Source: TMED14 sp041158165 (lineage in GTDB: Bacteria > Bacteroidota > Bacteroidia > Flavobacteriales > Schleiferiaceae). From it: 61,299 bases of DNA. Positions 41,430-48,821 of the stretch are shown one piece after another (within the stretch, counting starts at the first letter, position 1; each line of letters starts with the position of its first letter). A program made the translations under genes and the position numbers. A model generated the notes under the pieces. The model saw nothing but the letters and a program-made list of their open reading frames with translations, did no database searches and had not been told where the DNA came from. Location of the stretch: positions 1 through 61,299 of the forward strand of contig JBEBBW010000006.1 of NCBI GenBank assembly GCA_041158165.1, written 5' to 3'.

Positions 41430-42364
41430 CGCGGAGCGAAGCCACAGATTACCTCAAGCGCGAGGCGCTGCGGCTTGGGTTTATGGAGGCCCGGGTCGCC
41501 CGTGCCGTTTTTTTGGCCGAAGAAGCGCCCCGACTCGAGGAATGGCTGGCCCGCGGTCTGCATGCCAGTATGGGGTACATGACCAATCACTTTGATAAGC
41601 GTTTAGACCCGCGATTGCTTGTTCCTGGCGCGAAGTCCGTGGTAAGTTTGGCGTTCAACTATTATCCAGAACCTACTGATCTTGAGGGCGAAGGCCGTCC
41701 GAGGGTGGCACGCTATGCCTATGGAGAGGACTACCACCGGGTGGTGAAAGACCGGTTGTTTGAACTGCTTGATTCCCTTCGGAGCGCAGTCGGTCCCGTC
41801 GAGGGTCGGTGCTTTGTTGACAGCGCGCCCTTAATGGAACGCGCTTGGGCGGAGCGCAGCGGACTAGGTTGGGTCGGTAAAAACTCCTTGGTGCTGCGCA
41901 AAAATGCAGGTTCATACTTCTTCTTGGCGGAACTCGTACTCGATTGCGATTTAGTGCCGGACCTTCCGGTTGCAGACCACTGCGGGTCCTGTACTCGCTG
42001 TGTGGACGCATGCCCAACCCAAGCCATTATTGCGCCCAAGGTGGTGGATAGCGGCCGATGCATTAGCCACGCGACCATTGAGCTGCACGGAGCGCTACCG
42101 CGCGATATGGCGGAATCCCTCAATCCATGGGTGTTTGGTTGCGACATCTGCCAAGAAGTTTGTCCGTGGAACCGCCATTCCACGCCCCACCAAGAGCCAA
42201 GGTTCGCACCCGGTTCCTGGGTCAGCTGGACCATTGAAGATTGGGGGCAGGCGAGTGAGGCGGCGTTTGCCGAAGCCTTTGGGCGATCGGCCGCGGCGCG
42301 CACTGGGCTCGAGCGGATTCAACGCAACGTCTCGGCCGCCTTTGGCGACCGAAGCGCTACTTAA
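41426..42364 (+). CDS. queG: Epoxyqueuosine reductase
   Basis: QueG reduces epoxyqueuosine in tRNA to queuosine, using cobalamin and two 4Fe-4S clusters, completing the pathway begun by QueA (also in this window). Cluster motifs: CGSCTRCVDACPTQAI (about 190-205) and CDICQEVCPWNR. Other blocks are VVSLAFNYYPE, then YGEDYHRVVKDRL and AERSGLGWVGKNSLVL. The length (312 aa) is normal. It overlaps ruvB by four bases, a Bacteroidota arrangement I recognise, and its 3' end overlaps the convergent Omp28-like gene by eight bases. Confidence 0.96.
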   Translation: MTRSEATDYLKREALRLGFMEARVARAVFLAEEAPRLEEWLARGLHASMGYMTNHFDKRLDPRLLVPGAKSVVSLAFNYYPEPTDLEGEGRPRVARYAYGEDYHRVVKDRLFELLDSLRSAVGPVEGRCFVDSAPLMERAWAERSGLGWVGKNSLVLRKNAGSYFFLAELVLDCDLVPDLPVADHCGSCTRCVDACPTQAIIAPKVVDSGRCISHATIELHGALPRDMAESLNPWVFGCDICQEVCPWNRHSTPHQEPRFAPGSWVSWTIEDWGQASEAAFAEAFGRSAAARTGLERIQRNVSAAFGDRSAT

Positions 42365-43205
42365 CGTCGATTTGTACTGCCTGCAGTACGCGGTAGGTCG
42401 TCTTGTCGAATGCTACGGCGACCCAGTGCATGTGCTCGGGCTTCCACGCGGCGTCGAGCGTCGCTGAAGCGTCGAGGGATTGGGTTAATCCCGCGGCGGA
42501 GGCGCCCGCAGCCCACACTTCTTGACCAAAGGGGCCCCAAGGCGCGGCGCGAAACACGTTGTAGTGAACGTAGTTCGGGTCCCGTGTTTGGTCGGGCATG
42601 AGTTGCGGCGAAACAATGCCCGACTCCTTGAGGTAAACCGCAACGCCGATCGCATTCGTTTGGCTCGCCTGGGCGCGCACGTCGAGGCGTACTGTGGCCA
42701 CGCGCGAGGTGCTGTCGTACCCGCTGTAGGCATTAAATAGGACTTCGGGCGACAGCGCCAGTTCTGTGGCCGTAAGGGCGCCCCACGAACTGTAGGTTTT
42801 TAAATGGGCGTTGCTCGGGTAGTCGAGGCGATTCACCATCCCGAGGGGAAGGCCCCAAACGCCAAACACGCTCGCAAGGTCGTCGCCGTCGCTGGTGGTG
42901 AAGTCGGTGGGGTAGTCTGCCGAGGTGGACGTGAAATTAGCTGGTCCAGCGTGAATGGCGAGTCCAACTACTTTGGCCGAACCGTACAGGCTGTCAAGCT
43001 GCTTGAGCACTTTCGACGCCTTAGGGCAGTTTTTGCACTGGTGGCCGGTGAAGTCCTCAACCAGCACCGCACGTTCCGTTTGGAGGACGGTGTCGCCGTT
43101 GGCGGTAGCCGTTCCGCCGCCGCCCGGGTTGCGAAAGGGTTGGTCGATGTAGTCGCAGGATGCCGCGAACAAGGCAGTGGAAAGGGCCAGTAGGAGCGTG
43201 CGCAT
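42357..43205 (-). CDS. Omp28-like lipoprotein with thioredoxin-like CxxC
   Basis: The lipoprotein signal (LLLALSTALFAASC, Cys17) leads to a 265-residue mature protein. Near residues 48-62 it has VLVEDFTGHQCKNCPKASKVL, the Omp28 family hallmark with a CKNC redox-type motif. ATG 43205 is chosen because it overlaps the stop of the preceding barrel gene (TGATG); an upstream in-frame start would add an unrelated basic tail. The protein probably sits on an inner or outer membrane leaflet and handles thiols or disulfides (inference). It is the last gene of the tlpA-DUF6029-omp28 operon. Confidence 0.88.
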   Translation of the reverse strand: MRTLLLALSTALFAASCDYIDQPFRNPGGGGTATANGDTVLQTERAVLVEDFTGHQCKNCPKASKVLKQLDSLYGSAKVVGLAIHAGPANFTSTSADYPTDFTTSDGDDLASVFGVWGLPLGMVNRLDYPSNAHLKTYSSWGALTATELALSPEVLFNAYSGYDSTSRVATVRLDVRAQASQTNAIGVAVYLKESGIVSPQLMPDQTRDPNYVHYNVFRAAPWGPFGQEVWAAGASAAGLTQSLDASATLDAAWKPEHMHWVAVAFDKTTYRVLQAVQIDVK

Positions 43206-44890
43206 CAGAATTGGGTAGTTAGGGACAGACTCAGGCCGTTGGACGGAGGAACGACGCGGCACACTCCGCCCACGCAGAAAATACCCTGCTGCTGGCGGCC
43301 GTAGCCAATTTGCACGCGGGTTGGGCCGTCGAAGTGGACTACCGAAAGGAGCGGGTAGTGAATACGGCGCGATTCCGAAGGATGGCCGTAGTTGTAAATG
43401 TCTTGAACCGCAACGACCCATTTTTCAGACAGCGTGTACTCCGCTAGAAACATGGCCATTGCGCCACGAAAACCTTCACCACCGGACCATTGGAATTCGG
43501 TGCGCAAGGATTGGTGGTTGGGCAGGGCAATTTGTTGCTCCCAGACAACTGCGGGGACGACTAAAGCGCTGTCGCTGTCGGGTGCGGTTAAAATCGCGTA
43601 GTCGTTTACTCCATCGGCGAGTACCGACTTGTTGTAGACGAAGCGGTAGCCCGTGAGCTGGGTTTTGTACTTCGAGCTGAACTTGCGGCTAATGCTGAGG
43701 TTCACGTCGCGGAAGTAGGGTATTTCACCCCAAGTCAGCGGGTTGCTGAGGTAGCCCTGCGTGCCCTTGTCGCCAAAGCTTCCGTCGGCAAGCGGACGGC
43801 GGTCGATGCTCTGCGACGAGGCAATGCTCAGCGCAACCTTGGTGCCGTACTTGCCCCCAAGGAGCGACTTGCGCGGAATTAGGTAGTTCACGTCAAACTG
43901 GTACCCCATTTCGCCGTTGATTTGGGTGGCGTAAGGGTAAAGCGCCGGAAGCGCATACGTGTGAAGGTTGCCGGTGGGCGGAATGAAGTTAATCAGCGCG
44001 TCAAACTGCTGGGCATTGCGGTCGGACCGGAAGCTGAAGTTGTCAATTCGCTTCACCGTGGCAAGTACGCCAAGGCCCTTTTTGCTGTAGGTGGCGGTGG
44101 CCACTAAAGCTTCGCCGGGCTTGTAGATGTAGCCGTTGTCAAAATTTGGGTCGTTGATTTTGTAGGCGTACTCGGCCTTTAGGTTGAAGCCCTTGTAGTT
44201 GGCGCCCACGCGGTAGGCCCATGCGCCCACGTTCGACGGAAGGTTGAGCAGCGGGTCAAATCCGCGCTGAAATTTGGAGACGAAGCTGGCGCCCAGCGTG
44301 AGGTTCACGCCGGCCTTGTCTAAGAAGGGAAAGGCATCGCGCATCGCCCATTCCGCGTCGGTACCGCGCAAGATGCCCTCGCTTTTGGCGAAGTACATTC
44401 GCTGGCGGCCAAGCACCGTCTTTAGGGTCAGTCCTTTGGGAAGACGGGCAATGATACGGCTGCCGTCCATGGCGTTGTCGAGTCCGAGACCGCGCTCTTC
44501 ATAGGCCCTGAATATGAGGCCTTGGCCGAATTGCTCAAAGAAATTGCCGACAGTGATGTCAAACTTGCCCTGATTCCATTGGGCGTAGCGGTAGGTGATG
44601 CCCTCTCCGCGGTAGCCCGTCGGAAAGCCAAGAATGGCGTTTTGGTAGTTTTCGTAGCGCATCCCCATGCGCAAGTTGCCCCGCTCGTAGGTGAACAGTG
44701 CCCAGCCTTGGCCAAGCGCCTTCTCGTCGGGGTAGTAGTCGCCCGCCGGGTCGAGCACCGAGTCGCGAACGTAAGCTTGCGCATCGATTTGGACCACGGC
44801 GCGCAGGGTTCCGCCCAAGGCGTCGGTGACCTGGGCAAATAGGGTAGGAGTGGTCGCGCAAAGGACCAATAGGGCAGCGGTACGGCGCAT
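43205..44890 (-). CDS. Outer-membrane beta-barrel, DUF6029-like
   Basis: After a signal peptide (MRRTAALLVLCATTPTLFAQ) the 561-residue protein has long alternating strands with aromatic girdles (RGNLRMGMRYENYQNAILGF, then RYAQWNQGKFDITVGNFFEQFG and FNLKAEYAYKIND), ending VPPSNGLSLSLTTQF with a C-terminal Phe. This fits the Bacteroidota DUF6029 barrel family. It lies between a TlpA-like and an Omp28-like gene with a 2-base gap and a 1-base overlap, so the three are co-expressed. It may be an outer-membrane partner of these redox proteins; the substrate is unknown. Confidence 0.85.
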   Translation of the reverse strand: MRRTAALLVLCATTPTLFAQVTDALGGTLRAVVQIDAQAYVRDSVLDPAGDYYPDEKALGQGWALFTYERGNLRMGMRYENYQNAILGFPTGYRGEGITYRYAQWNQGKFDITVGNFFEQFGQGLIFRAYEERGLGLDNAMDGSRIIARLPKGLTLKTVLGRQRMYFAKSEGILRGTDAEWAMRDAFPFLDKAGVNLTLGASFVSKFQRGFDPLLNLPSNVGAWAYRVGANYKGFNLKAEYAYKINDPNFDNGYIYKPGEALVATATYSKKGLGVLATVKRIDNFSFRSDRNAQQFDALINFIPPTGNLHTYALPALYPYATQINGEMGYQFDVNYLIPRKSLLGGKYGTKVALSIASSQSIDRRPLADGSFGDKGTQGYLSNPLTWGEIPYFRDVNLSISRKFSSKYKTQLTGYRFVYNKSVLADGVNDYAILTAPDSDSALVVPAVVWEQQIALPNHQSLRTEFQWSGGEGFRGAMAMFLAEYTLSEKWVVAVQDIYNYGHPSESRRIHYPLLSVVHFDGPTRVQIGYGRQQQGIFCVGGVCRVVPPSNGLSLSLTTQF

Positions 44891-44892
44891 AC

Positions 44893-45372
44893 TTACTTGA
44901 GTTTGCGGACCTCAGAAATCAGTACTTCTTCTTCGCCCGGTACGTATTTATTGGCCTGCCACACCACTTCACCAGCCGCATTGAGCAAAAAGGTGTGGGG
45001 TACGTTGTTCACGCCCATTGCACGGCGAAGGTCGCTGTTGGGGTCTAGCACCACGTTGTAGTCCCAGCCTTGGCCAGCCACAAATGGACCCACTTTGGAG
45101 CTCGTGCGGGAGTCGTCGATGCTCACGGCAATGAGGTTCACGCCGGTTTCGTCGTGGAGCTCTTCGTAGTGCTCTGCCATGGCGTTTAGCTCGTTAATGC
45201 AGGGTTTGCACCATGTGGCCCAAAAGCTGATAATCGTGGGTTTACCTGCTTCGCGCAGACTCGAAATCGGAACCTTCGCCCCTTCTAGGGTGAGCACGTC
45301 CATTTTGGGCAAGGTCTGGGCGCCGACAACGAAGCTTAATGCGGTCAGGGCAGCGGTGAATAGGCTTTTCAT
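44893..45372 (-). CDS. TlpA-like thiol-disulfide oxidoreductase
   Basis: A periplasmic thioredoxin-fold protein (159 aa from ATG 45372) with the signal peptide MKSLFTAALTALSFVVGAQ and the motif FWATWCKPCINELNAM (about 48-63). The cis-Pro is in NNVPHTFLLN. TlpA/ResA proteins reduce disulfides in cytochrome c or copper-site maturation, or in Omp28-like partners; which applies is not shown. The start is placed after the promoter-like sequence; an in-frame start upstream at 45453 would run through the terminator hairpin. It is the first gene of the operon. Confidence 0.92.
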   Translation of the reverse strand: MKSLFTAALTALSFVVGAQTLPKMDVLTLEGAKVPISSLREAGKPTIISFWATWCKPCINELNAMAEHYEELHDETGVNLIAVSIDDSRTSSKVGPFVAGQGWDYNVVLDPNSDLRRAMGVNNVPHTFLLNAAGEVVWQANKYVPGEEEVLISEVRKLK

Positions 45373-45376
45373 GCCC

Positions 45377-45408
45377 TCAAGGTACGTTAGCCGCACAAGC
45401 TTGTCCAA
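45377..45408 (-). promoter_or_regulatory. Probable tlpA promoter: TTG and TACCTTGA 21 bases apart
   Basis: On the minus strand, TTG (45406-45408) and TACCTTGA (45377-45384) are separated by 21 bases. The box has two mismatches to TAnnTTTG but ends four bases before the ATG at 45372, like the exact boxes. Confidence 0.5.
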
Positions 45409-45430
45409 GTCTCGCCGGCGGCCTGGGGCA

Positions 45431-45464
45431 AAAAGAAGCGCCCGGGCCAGCAAGGCCCGGGCGC
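45431..45464 (-). terminator. Terminator of the large T9SS cargo gene
   Basis: A perfect 11-bp stem (45438-45448 and 45454-45464) with a five-base loop. In the minus direction it is followed by a T-rich stretch (TTCTTTT). It lies 25 bases beyond the stop at 45490 and just upstream of the tlpA promoter. Confidence 0.88.
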
Positions 45465-45489
45465 GTTCCCAACCGAACTCCGTTCGGAA

Positions 45490-47415
45490 TTAGTGCTGTA
45501 CCGTGAAGCGAAGCGTCTCGATGCGGTCGCTCAAGGCGATCTTCACCGTGTAGACTCCGTTGGCCAAATCGGCTACGTTGAAGTTCAGCTCCTGGGCGCC
45601 AGCTTCAAGCGAAACGCTTTGGGCGATTACGCGCTGACCGTTCAGGTTGAACACTTCAACTACGGCGTCGCCAGCTTCGGCAGCCTGAAGGCTCACCTTC
45701 ACCGCGTCGCGAGCTGGGTTCGGGTACAAAGTGGCTTTGTTCATCAACGACTCCTCTTCACCGAGCGCGCTCGTGCTCACCCAGATGTTGTCGAGCCAAA
45801 GGTTGTTGCCGTAGGCTGAGTTGCACTCAAACTTGACAATGATGTCTTGGCCAGCAAACTGAGTAAGGCTGATCGTGTTCGGGTACCACTGCGTGGTTTG
45901 TGGGAAGAAGCGGCTCGTTGAGTTTGGAGCGGTGGCCAACGCCGTGCCCGACTTGTCGAAGACATTCGTCCACGTTCCGCCGCAATCCGAAGAAACAAAC
46001 ACTTTCAATCCGTCGGCCTCGCCACCGTAGGAAGCGTAGGCGTGGTTGAAGAACAGCTTGTGGCCTGCCGTGATGCCGCCCACTTTCGGGGTGATGATGC
46101 TCGCTTGAGCGCCAGATTGCATCGTGAAGAAGTCAACCATAAGCGACTTGGCAGATTGGCCGTAGCCACCGAGTTCCCAAGAAAGACCGTTTACGTTCGC
46201 CTTAGAAACTACCGTAACGAGGGGCTTGCTCGCGGTGTTGTAAAGAAGCACGTGGCCTGCGGGGATTTCGTTGAAGTTGGTGTTTTCCATGCCTTCAGCA
46301 AACGGAGCTGGGGTAGGCGTGTTGTTCAAAACGGCTGCGATGATTGGAGCAGACATGTTGTTCATGCCGTTCACGTCGCCCGTTCCATTGGGAGCGCTCA
46401 CGGAGCCAACCAACGAGTTCGTTCCGGCGGGAAGCGTTACTTGAGGGAAGGTCACTACGGCAGTAGCACCTGCGGCGAGGTTGCCCGTCCAGTTTTGAGT
46501 CACCGGCGTGCCGCCGTTCAGCGTGTAGCCCACGGTAGCCGACGTGATCGCCACGCTGCCTTCGTTCTTAATGGTGATGGATGGGGTGGTTGCGCCGTTG
46601 CACAATCCTGCAGTAGCCGCCGTGAAAGCGTTCAAGCCCACGTCGGGTAGGCCTGCAATGGTTTGCGGAACCGTGCGCGCAGCATTGAGGACCGACTTGT
46701 TGCTGTTGTCTTGAACAAAAGCGACCACGGCCACTTTATTGAGGTTAGCCAAGTAGGCGGGAGCCTTGATTTTGAACGAGAACATTTGGGTCTGGCCAGC
46801 GGTCCAGCTATCGGCCATCGTGGTGCCGTTCGCGTCGGGAACCATCTTGCGCATCACTTGGTAGAAATCCTTTTCACCGTTCGTGCCCGGGGCAGAAGGG
46901 TAGTTGATTTCTTCTTCGATCAGGGCCACGTGAAGCTTCAGTGAGCCGGCTGCGCCTGAGTTTACCGTCGTGGTGCCCGCATTGGCCACAAAAACTCCGA
47001 TTTGAATGGAGTCGTAGTTGGCTGTCCACTGGTGGCTCGCCGTCAAGTTGAGCGGAGCCGCAGTGTTGTAGCGGTTGTTGATGGTGGTAGCCGTTACAAT
47101 CGTTCCGGGTGAGCCAGGACCGCTACCGTCCATTACCGAGTTAGGTACGCCGGTAACACCGTAGTACTGAACGCGCGAGGCAACTTCAGTTGGGTTGGCC
47201 GCGTTCATTGGGTCTACGCCCGGCCAGCTCGTTTGGTACTTAAGGGCAACAACTTTGGTCGAATTGGCGTCGAGGATAACCTTGAGCGCTGGATTTTGTG
47301 AGGCGCAAGGTCCGCACGAGGCTTGGGTGAAGTGCTCAACCAGAACCAAGCGGTTTTGGCCAAACGCACTCAAGCTAAGAAGACCCGCAAGGGCCGTTAG
47401 GGTAAGGTGCTTCAT
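45490..47415 (-). CDS. Omp28-like multidomain secreted protein with T9SS type A sorting domain
   Basis: Signal peptide MKHLTLTALAGLLSLSAFGQ, then an Omp28/thioredoxin-like domain (VEHFTQASCGPCASQNPALK, CGPC near residues 34-37; YYGVTGVPNSVMDG holds the cis-Pro-like loop). Next come a CARDB-like stretch (about 285-360, SITIKNEGSVAITSATVGYTL), a carbohydrate- or adhesion-type sandwich (about 375-545), and a T9SS type A domain from about 558 (ATLYPNPARDAVKVSLQ, ending GVYTVKIALSDRIETLRF). It should be exported through the T9SS, of which SprA is encoded 1.4 kb away. Its redox motif links it to the neighbouring TlpA and Omp28 lipoprotein genes. A strong terminator follows. Confidence 0.93.
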   Translation of the reverse strand: MKHLTLTALAGLLSLSAFGQNRLVLVEHFTQASCGPCASQNPALKVILDANSTKVVALKYQTSWPGVDPMNAANPTEVASRVQYYGVTGVPNSVMDGSGPGSPGTIVTATTINNRYNTAAPLNLTASHQWTANYDSIQIGVFVANAGTTTVNSGAAGSLKLHVALIEEEINYPSAPGTNGEKDFYQVMRKMVPDANGTTMADSWTAGQTQMFSFKIKAPAYLANLNKVAVVAFVQDNSNKSVLNAARTVPQTIAGLPDVGLNAFTAATAGLCNGATTPSITIKNEGSVAITSATVGYTLNGGTPVTQNWTGNLAAGATAVVTFPQVTLPAGTNSLVGSVSAPNGTGDVNGMNNMSAPIIAAVLNNTPTPAPFAEGMENTNFNEIPAGHVLLYNTASKPLVTVVSKANVNGLSWELGGYGQSAKSLMVDFFTMQSGAQASIITPKVGGITAGHKLFFNHAYASYGGEADGLKVFVSSDCGGTWTNVFDKSGTALATAPNSTSRFFPQTTQWYPNTISLTQFAGQDIIVKFECNSAYGNNLWLDNIWVSTSALGEEESLMNKATLYPNPARDAVKVSLQAAEAGDAVVEVFNLNGQRVIAQSVSLEAGAQELNFNVADLANGVYTVKIALSDRIETLRFTVQH

Positions 47416-47448
47416 GAAGTGGCGTTGATAAAAGGGTTTTAAGAGGCC

Positions 47449-47456
47449 GAAAACTA
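47449..47456 (-). promoter_or_regulatory. Variant -7 box TAGTTTTC upstream of the T9SS cargo gene
   Basis: One mismatch to TAnnTTTG, with 33 bases to the ATG at 47415. Low certainty. Confidence 0.35.
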
Positions 47457-47481
47457 CGTAAAAAATGAATGCGCTCCGAGG

Positions 47482-47514
47482 TTTGGGTGCGGACTTCGCA
47501 ACGAATTACCTTTA
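47482..47514 (+). promoter_or_regulatory. Promoter TTTG-N21-TACCTTTA before the small T9SS protein gene
   Basis: TTTG at 47482-47485 and TACCTTTA at 47507-47514 are separated by 21 bases. The box has one mismatch and ends four bases before ATG 47519. This sets that start rather than an in-frame ATG at 47465. Confidence 0.65.
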
Positions 47515-47518
47515 CCGC

Positions 47519-48196
47519 ATGCAAAAAGTACTATTTCTTGCCCTGGCGGTGGTCGGTGCCGCCACGCTTAGCGCCCAAAGCCTGATCGTTACGTCGATGG
47601 ACAGCATCGTGTATGCGAACAGCCACAATGCCACCCAAGCTACCGGCCACATTGCCGTGAAAAACACGTCTACTAGCCTCAAAGAATACCGCGTGGTTCG
47701 ACGCAAGGTGGGAACTACCGGCCTGGTGGATTCCAACTACTTCTGCTGGGACCTTTGCTACCCAACGTGGGCCAACCAAAGCCAGGGAACGGTTTCTATT
47801 GCCCCCAACGCGGTAGCTAATGATTTTTCAGGCTACGCCTACGTTCGCGACACGTCAGCTAACGGCCAAGACACGGTGTGGTACACCTTTGTGAACGCCA
47901 ACGACGCCAACGACAGCCTTCAAGTTCCCATGGTGTTTGCCTTCAACCGCTACGTAGCGACGCCCGAGTCCATGCTTCCAGAGGTTCGCATTGCGCCGCA
48001 GCCCGCGTTAGCTGGTCAGTGGGTGCGCGGACTCCCCACGGACGTGTACCGCGTTGAATGGATGGACGCGCTGGGCCGGATTGCCAGTACGGAAGTTGTA
48101 GACGGAGCGGTTCGCGTTCCCAGCACCCCAGGATTGTGGCTGCTGCGCAGCTACCATGCTGGAGGAGTGCGCACCACCAAGGTAACCGTTCGCTAA
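47519..48196 (+). CDS. Small exported protein with T9SS type A-like sorting domain
   Basis: A 225-residue protein with signal peptide MQKVLFLALAVVGAATLSAQ. It has a middle beta-rich part (about 20-140) of unknown family (IVTSMDSIVYANS, then TGHIAVKNTSTSLKEYRVVRR) and a C-terminal T9SS-type sorting domain from about 155 (EVRIAPQPALAGQWVRGL, then YRVEWMDALGRIASTEVV, ending GGVRTTKVTVR). It probably travels through the T9SS to the surface. It is 41 bases upstream of ruvA, which has no box of its own, so a shared transcript is likely. Confidence 0.88.
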   Translation: MQKVLFLALAVVGAATLSAQSLIVTSMDSIVYANSHNATQATGHIAVKNTSTSLKEYRVVRRKVGTTGLVDSNYFCWDLCYPTWANQSQGTVSIAPNAVANDFSGYAYVRDTSANGQDTVWYTFVNANDANDSLQVPMVFAFNRYVATPESMLPEVRIAPQPALAGQWVRGLPTDVYRVEWMDALGRIASTEVVDGAVRVPSTPGLWLLRSYHAGGVRTTKVTVR

Positions 48197-48237
48197 ACGC
48201 GGCATACGAATCGGCTGCGCACGGCGTTAAATCAGGT

Positions 48238-48816
48238 ATGCTGTACCACCTCAGAGGTTCCATTGAACGCAAGACGCCAACCCACGTCGTGGTGGACTGC
48301 GGCGGGCTCGGCTACCTCGTCCATATCTCGCTGACGACCTTTGGTCAGCTTCCGGAATCAGGGTCTGTAGAGCTCTTGCTCCACCCGGTGTACCGAGAAG
48401 ATGCCCAGCTGCTTTATGGTTTTGCAACAGAACTGGAGCGCGAGGTGTTCGTGCTGCTCAATTCGGTTTCTGGGGTGGGCGCGAGCACGGCGCGGGTTAT
48501 TTTGTCTACGCTCCGGCCTGAAGAAACGCTTTCGGTGCTGGCCAACGGCGATTCCGGGACCCTCCAGCGCATCAAAGGCATTGGGGCGAAGACGGCACAA
48601 CGCATCATTGTGGACTTGCGCGACAAGGCGGTCAAGCTCGGCGCCACGTCGACTGCCCTGCCCGCCGGAAGTTCGGCGCGCCACGAGGCGCTCGAGGCGC
48701 TTTTAGTACTTGGTTTTGCCCGACCTGCGGTAGAAAAAGCACTCTCTGCCTTGGCGGCAGAAGATGGAAGCGCGGGCGTCGAAGATTTGATTAAACGGGC
48801 GCTGGCTCGACTTTAA
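48238..48816 (+). CDS. ruvA: Holliday junction DNA-binding protein RuvA
   Basis: RuvA (192 aa) binds four-way junctions and guides the RuvB motor, encoded 7 kb upstream. The OB-fold N-terminus is MLYHLRGSIERKTPTHVVVDCGGLGYLVHISL; two helix-hairpin-helix motifs follow (LLNSVSGVGASTARVIL and IKGIGAKTAQRIIVDLRDK); the C-terminal RuvB-contact domain is at about 145-190. ATG 48238 gives the standard N-terminus. It precedes sprA by five bases, an order (ruvA-sprA-gcvH) I recall as conserved in Bacteroidota. Confidence 0.96.
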   Translation: MLYHLRGSIERKTPTHVVVDCGGLGYLVHISLTTFGQLPESGSVELLLHPVYREDAQLLYGFATELEREVFVLLNSVSGVGASTARVILSTLRPEETLSVLANGDSGTLQRIKGIGAKTAQRIIVDLRDKAVKLGATSTALPAGSSARHEALEALLVLGFARPAVEKALSALAAEDGSAGVEDLIKRALARL

Positions 48817-48821
48817 GGATC

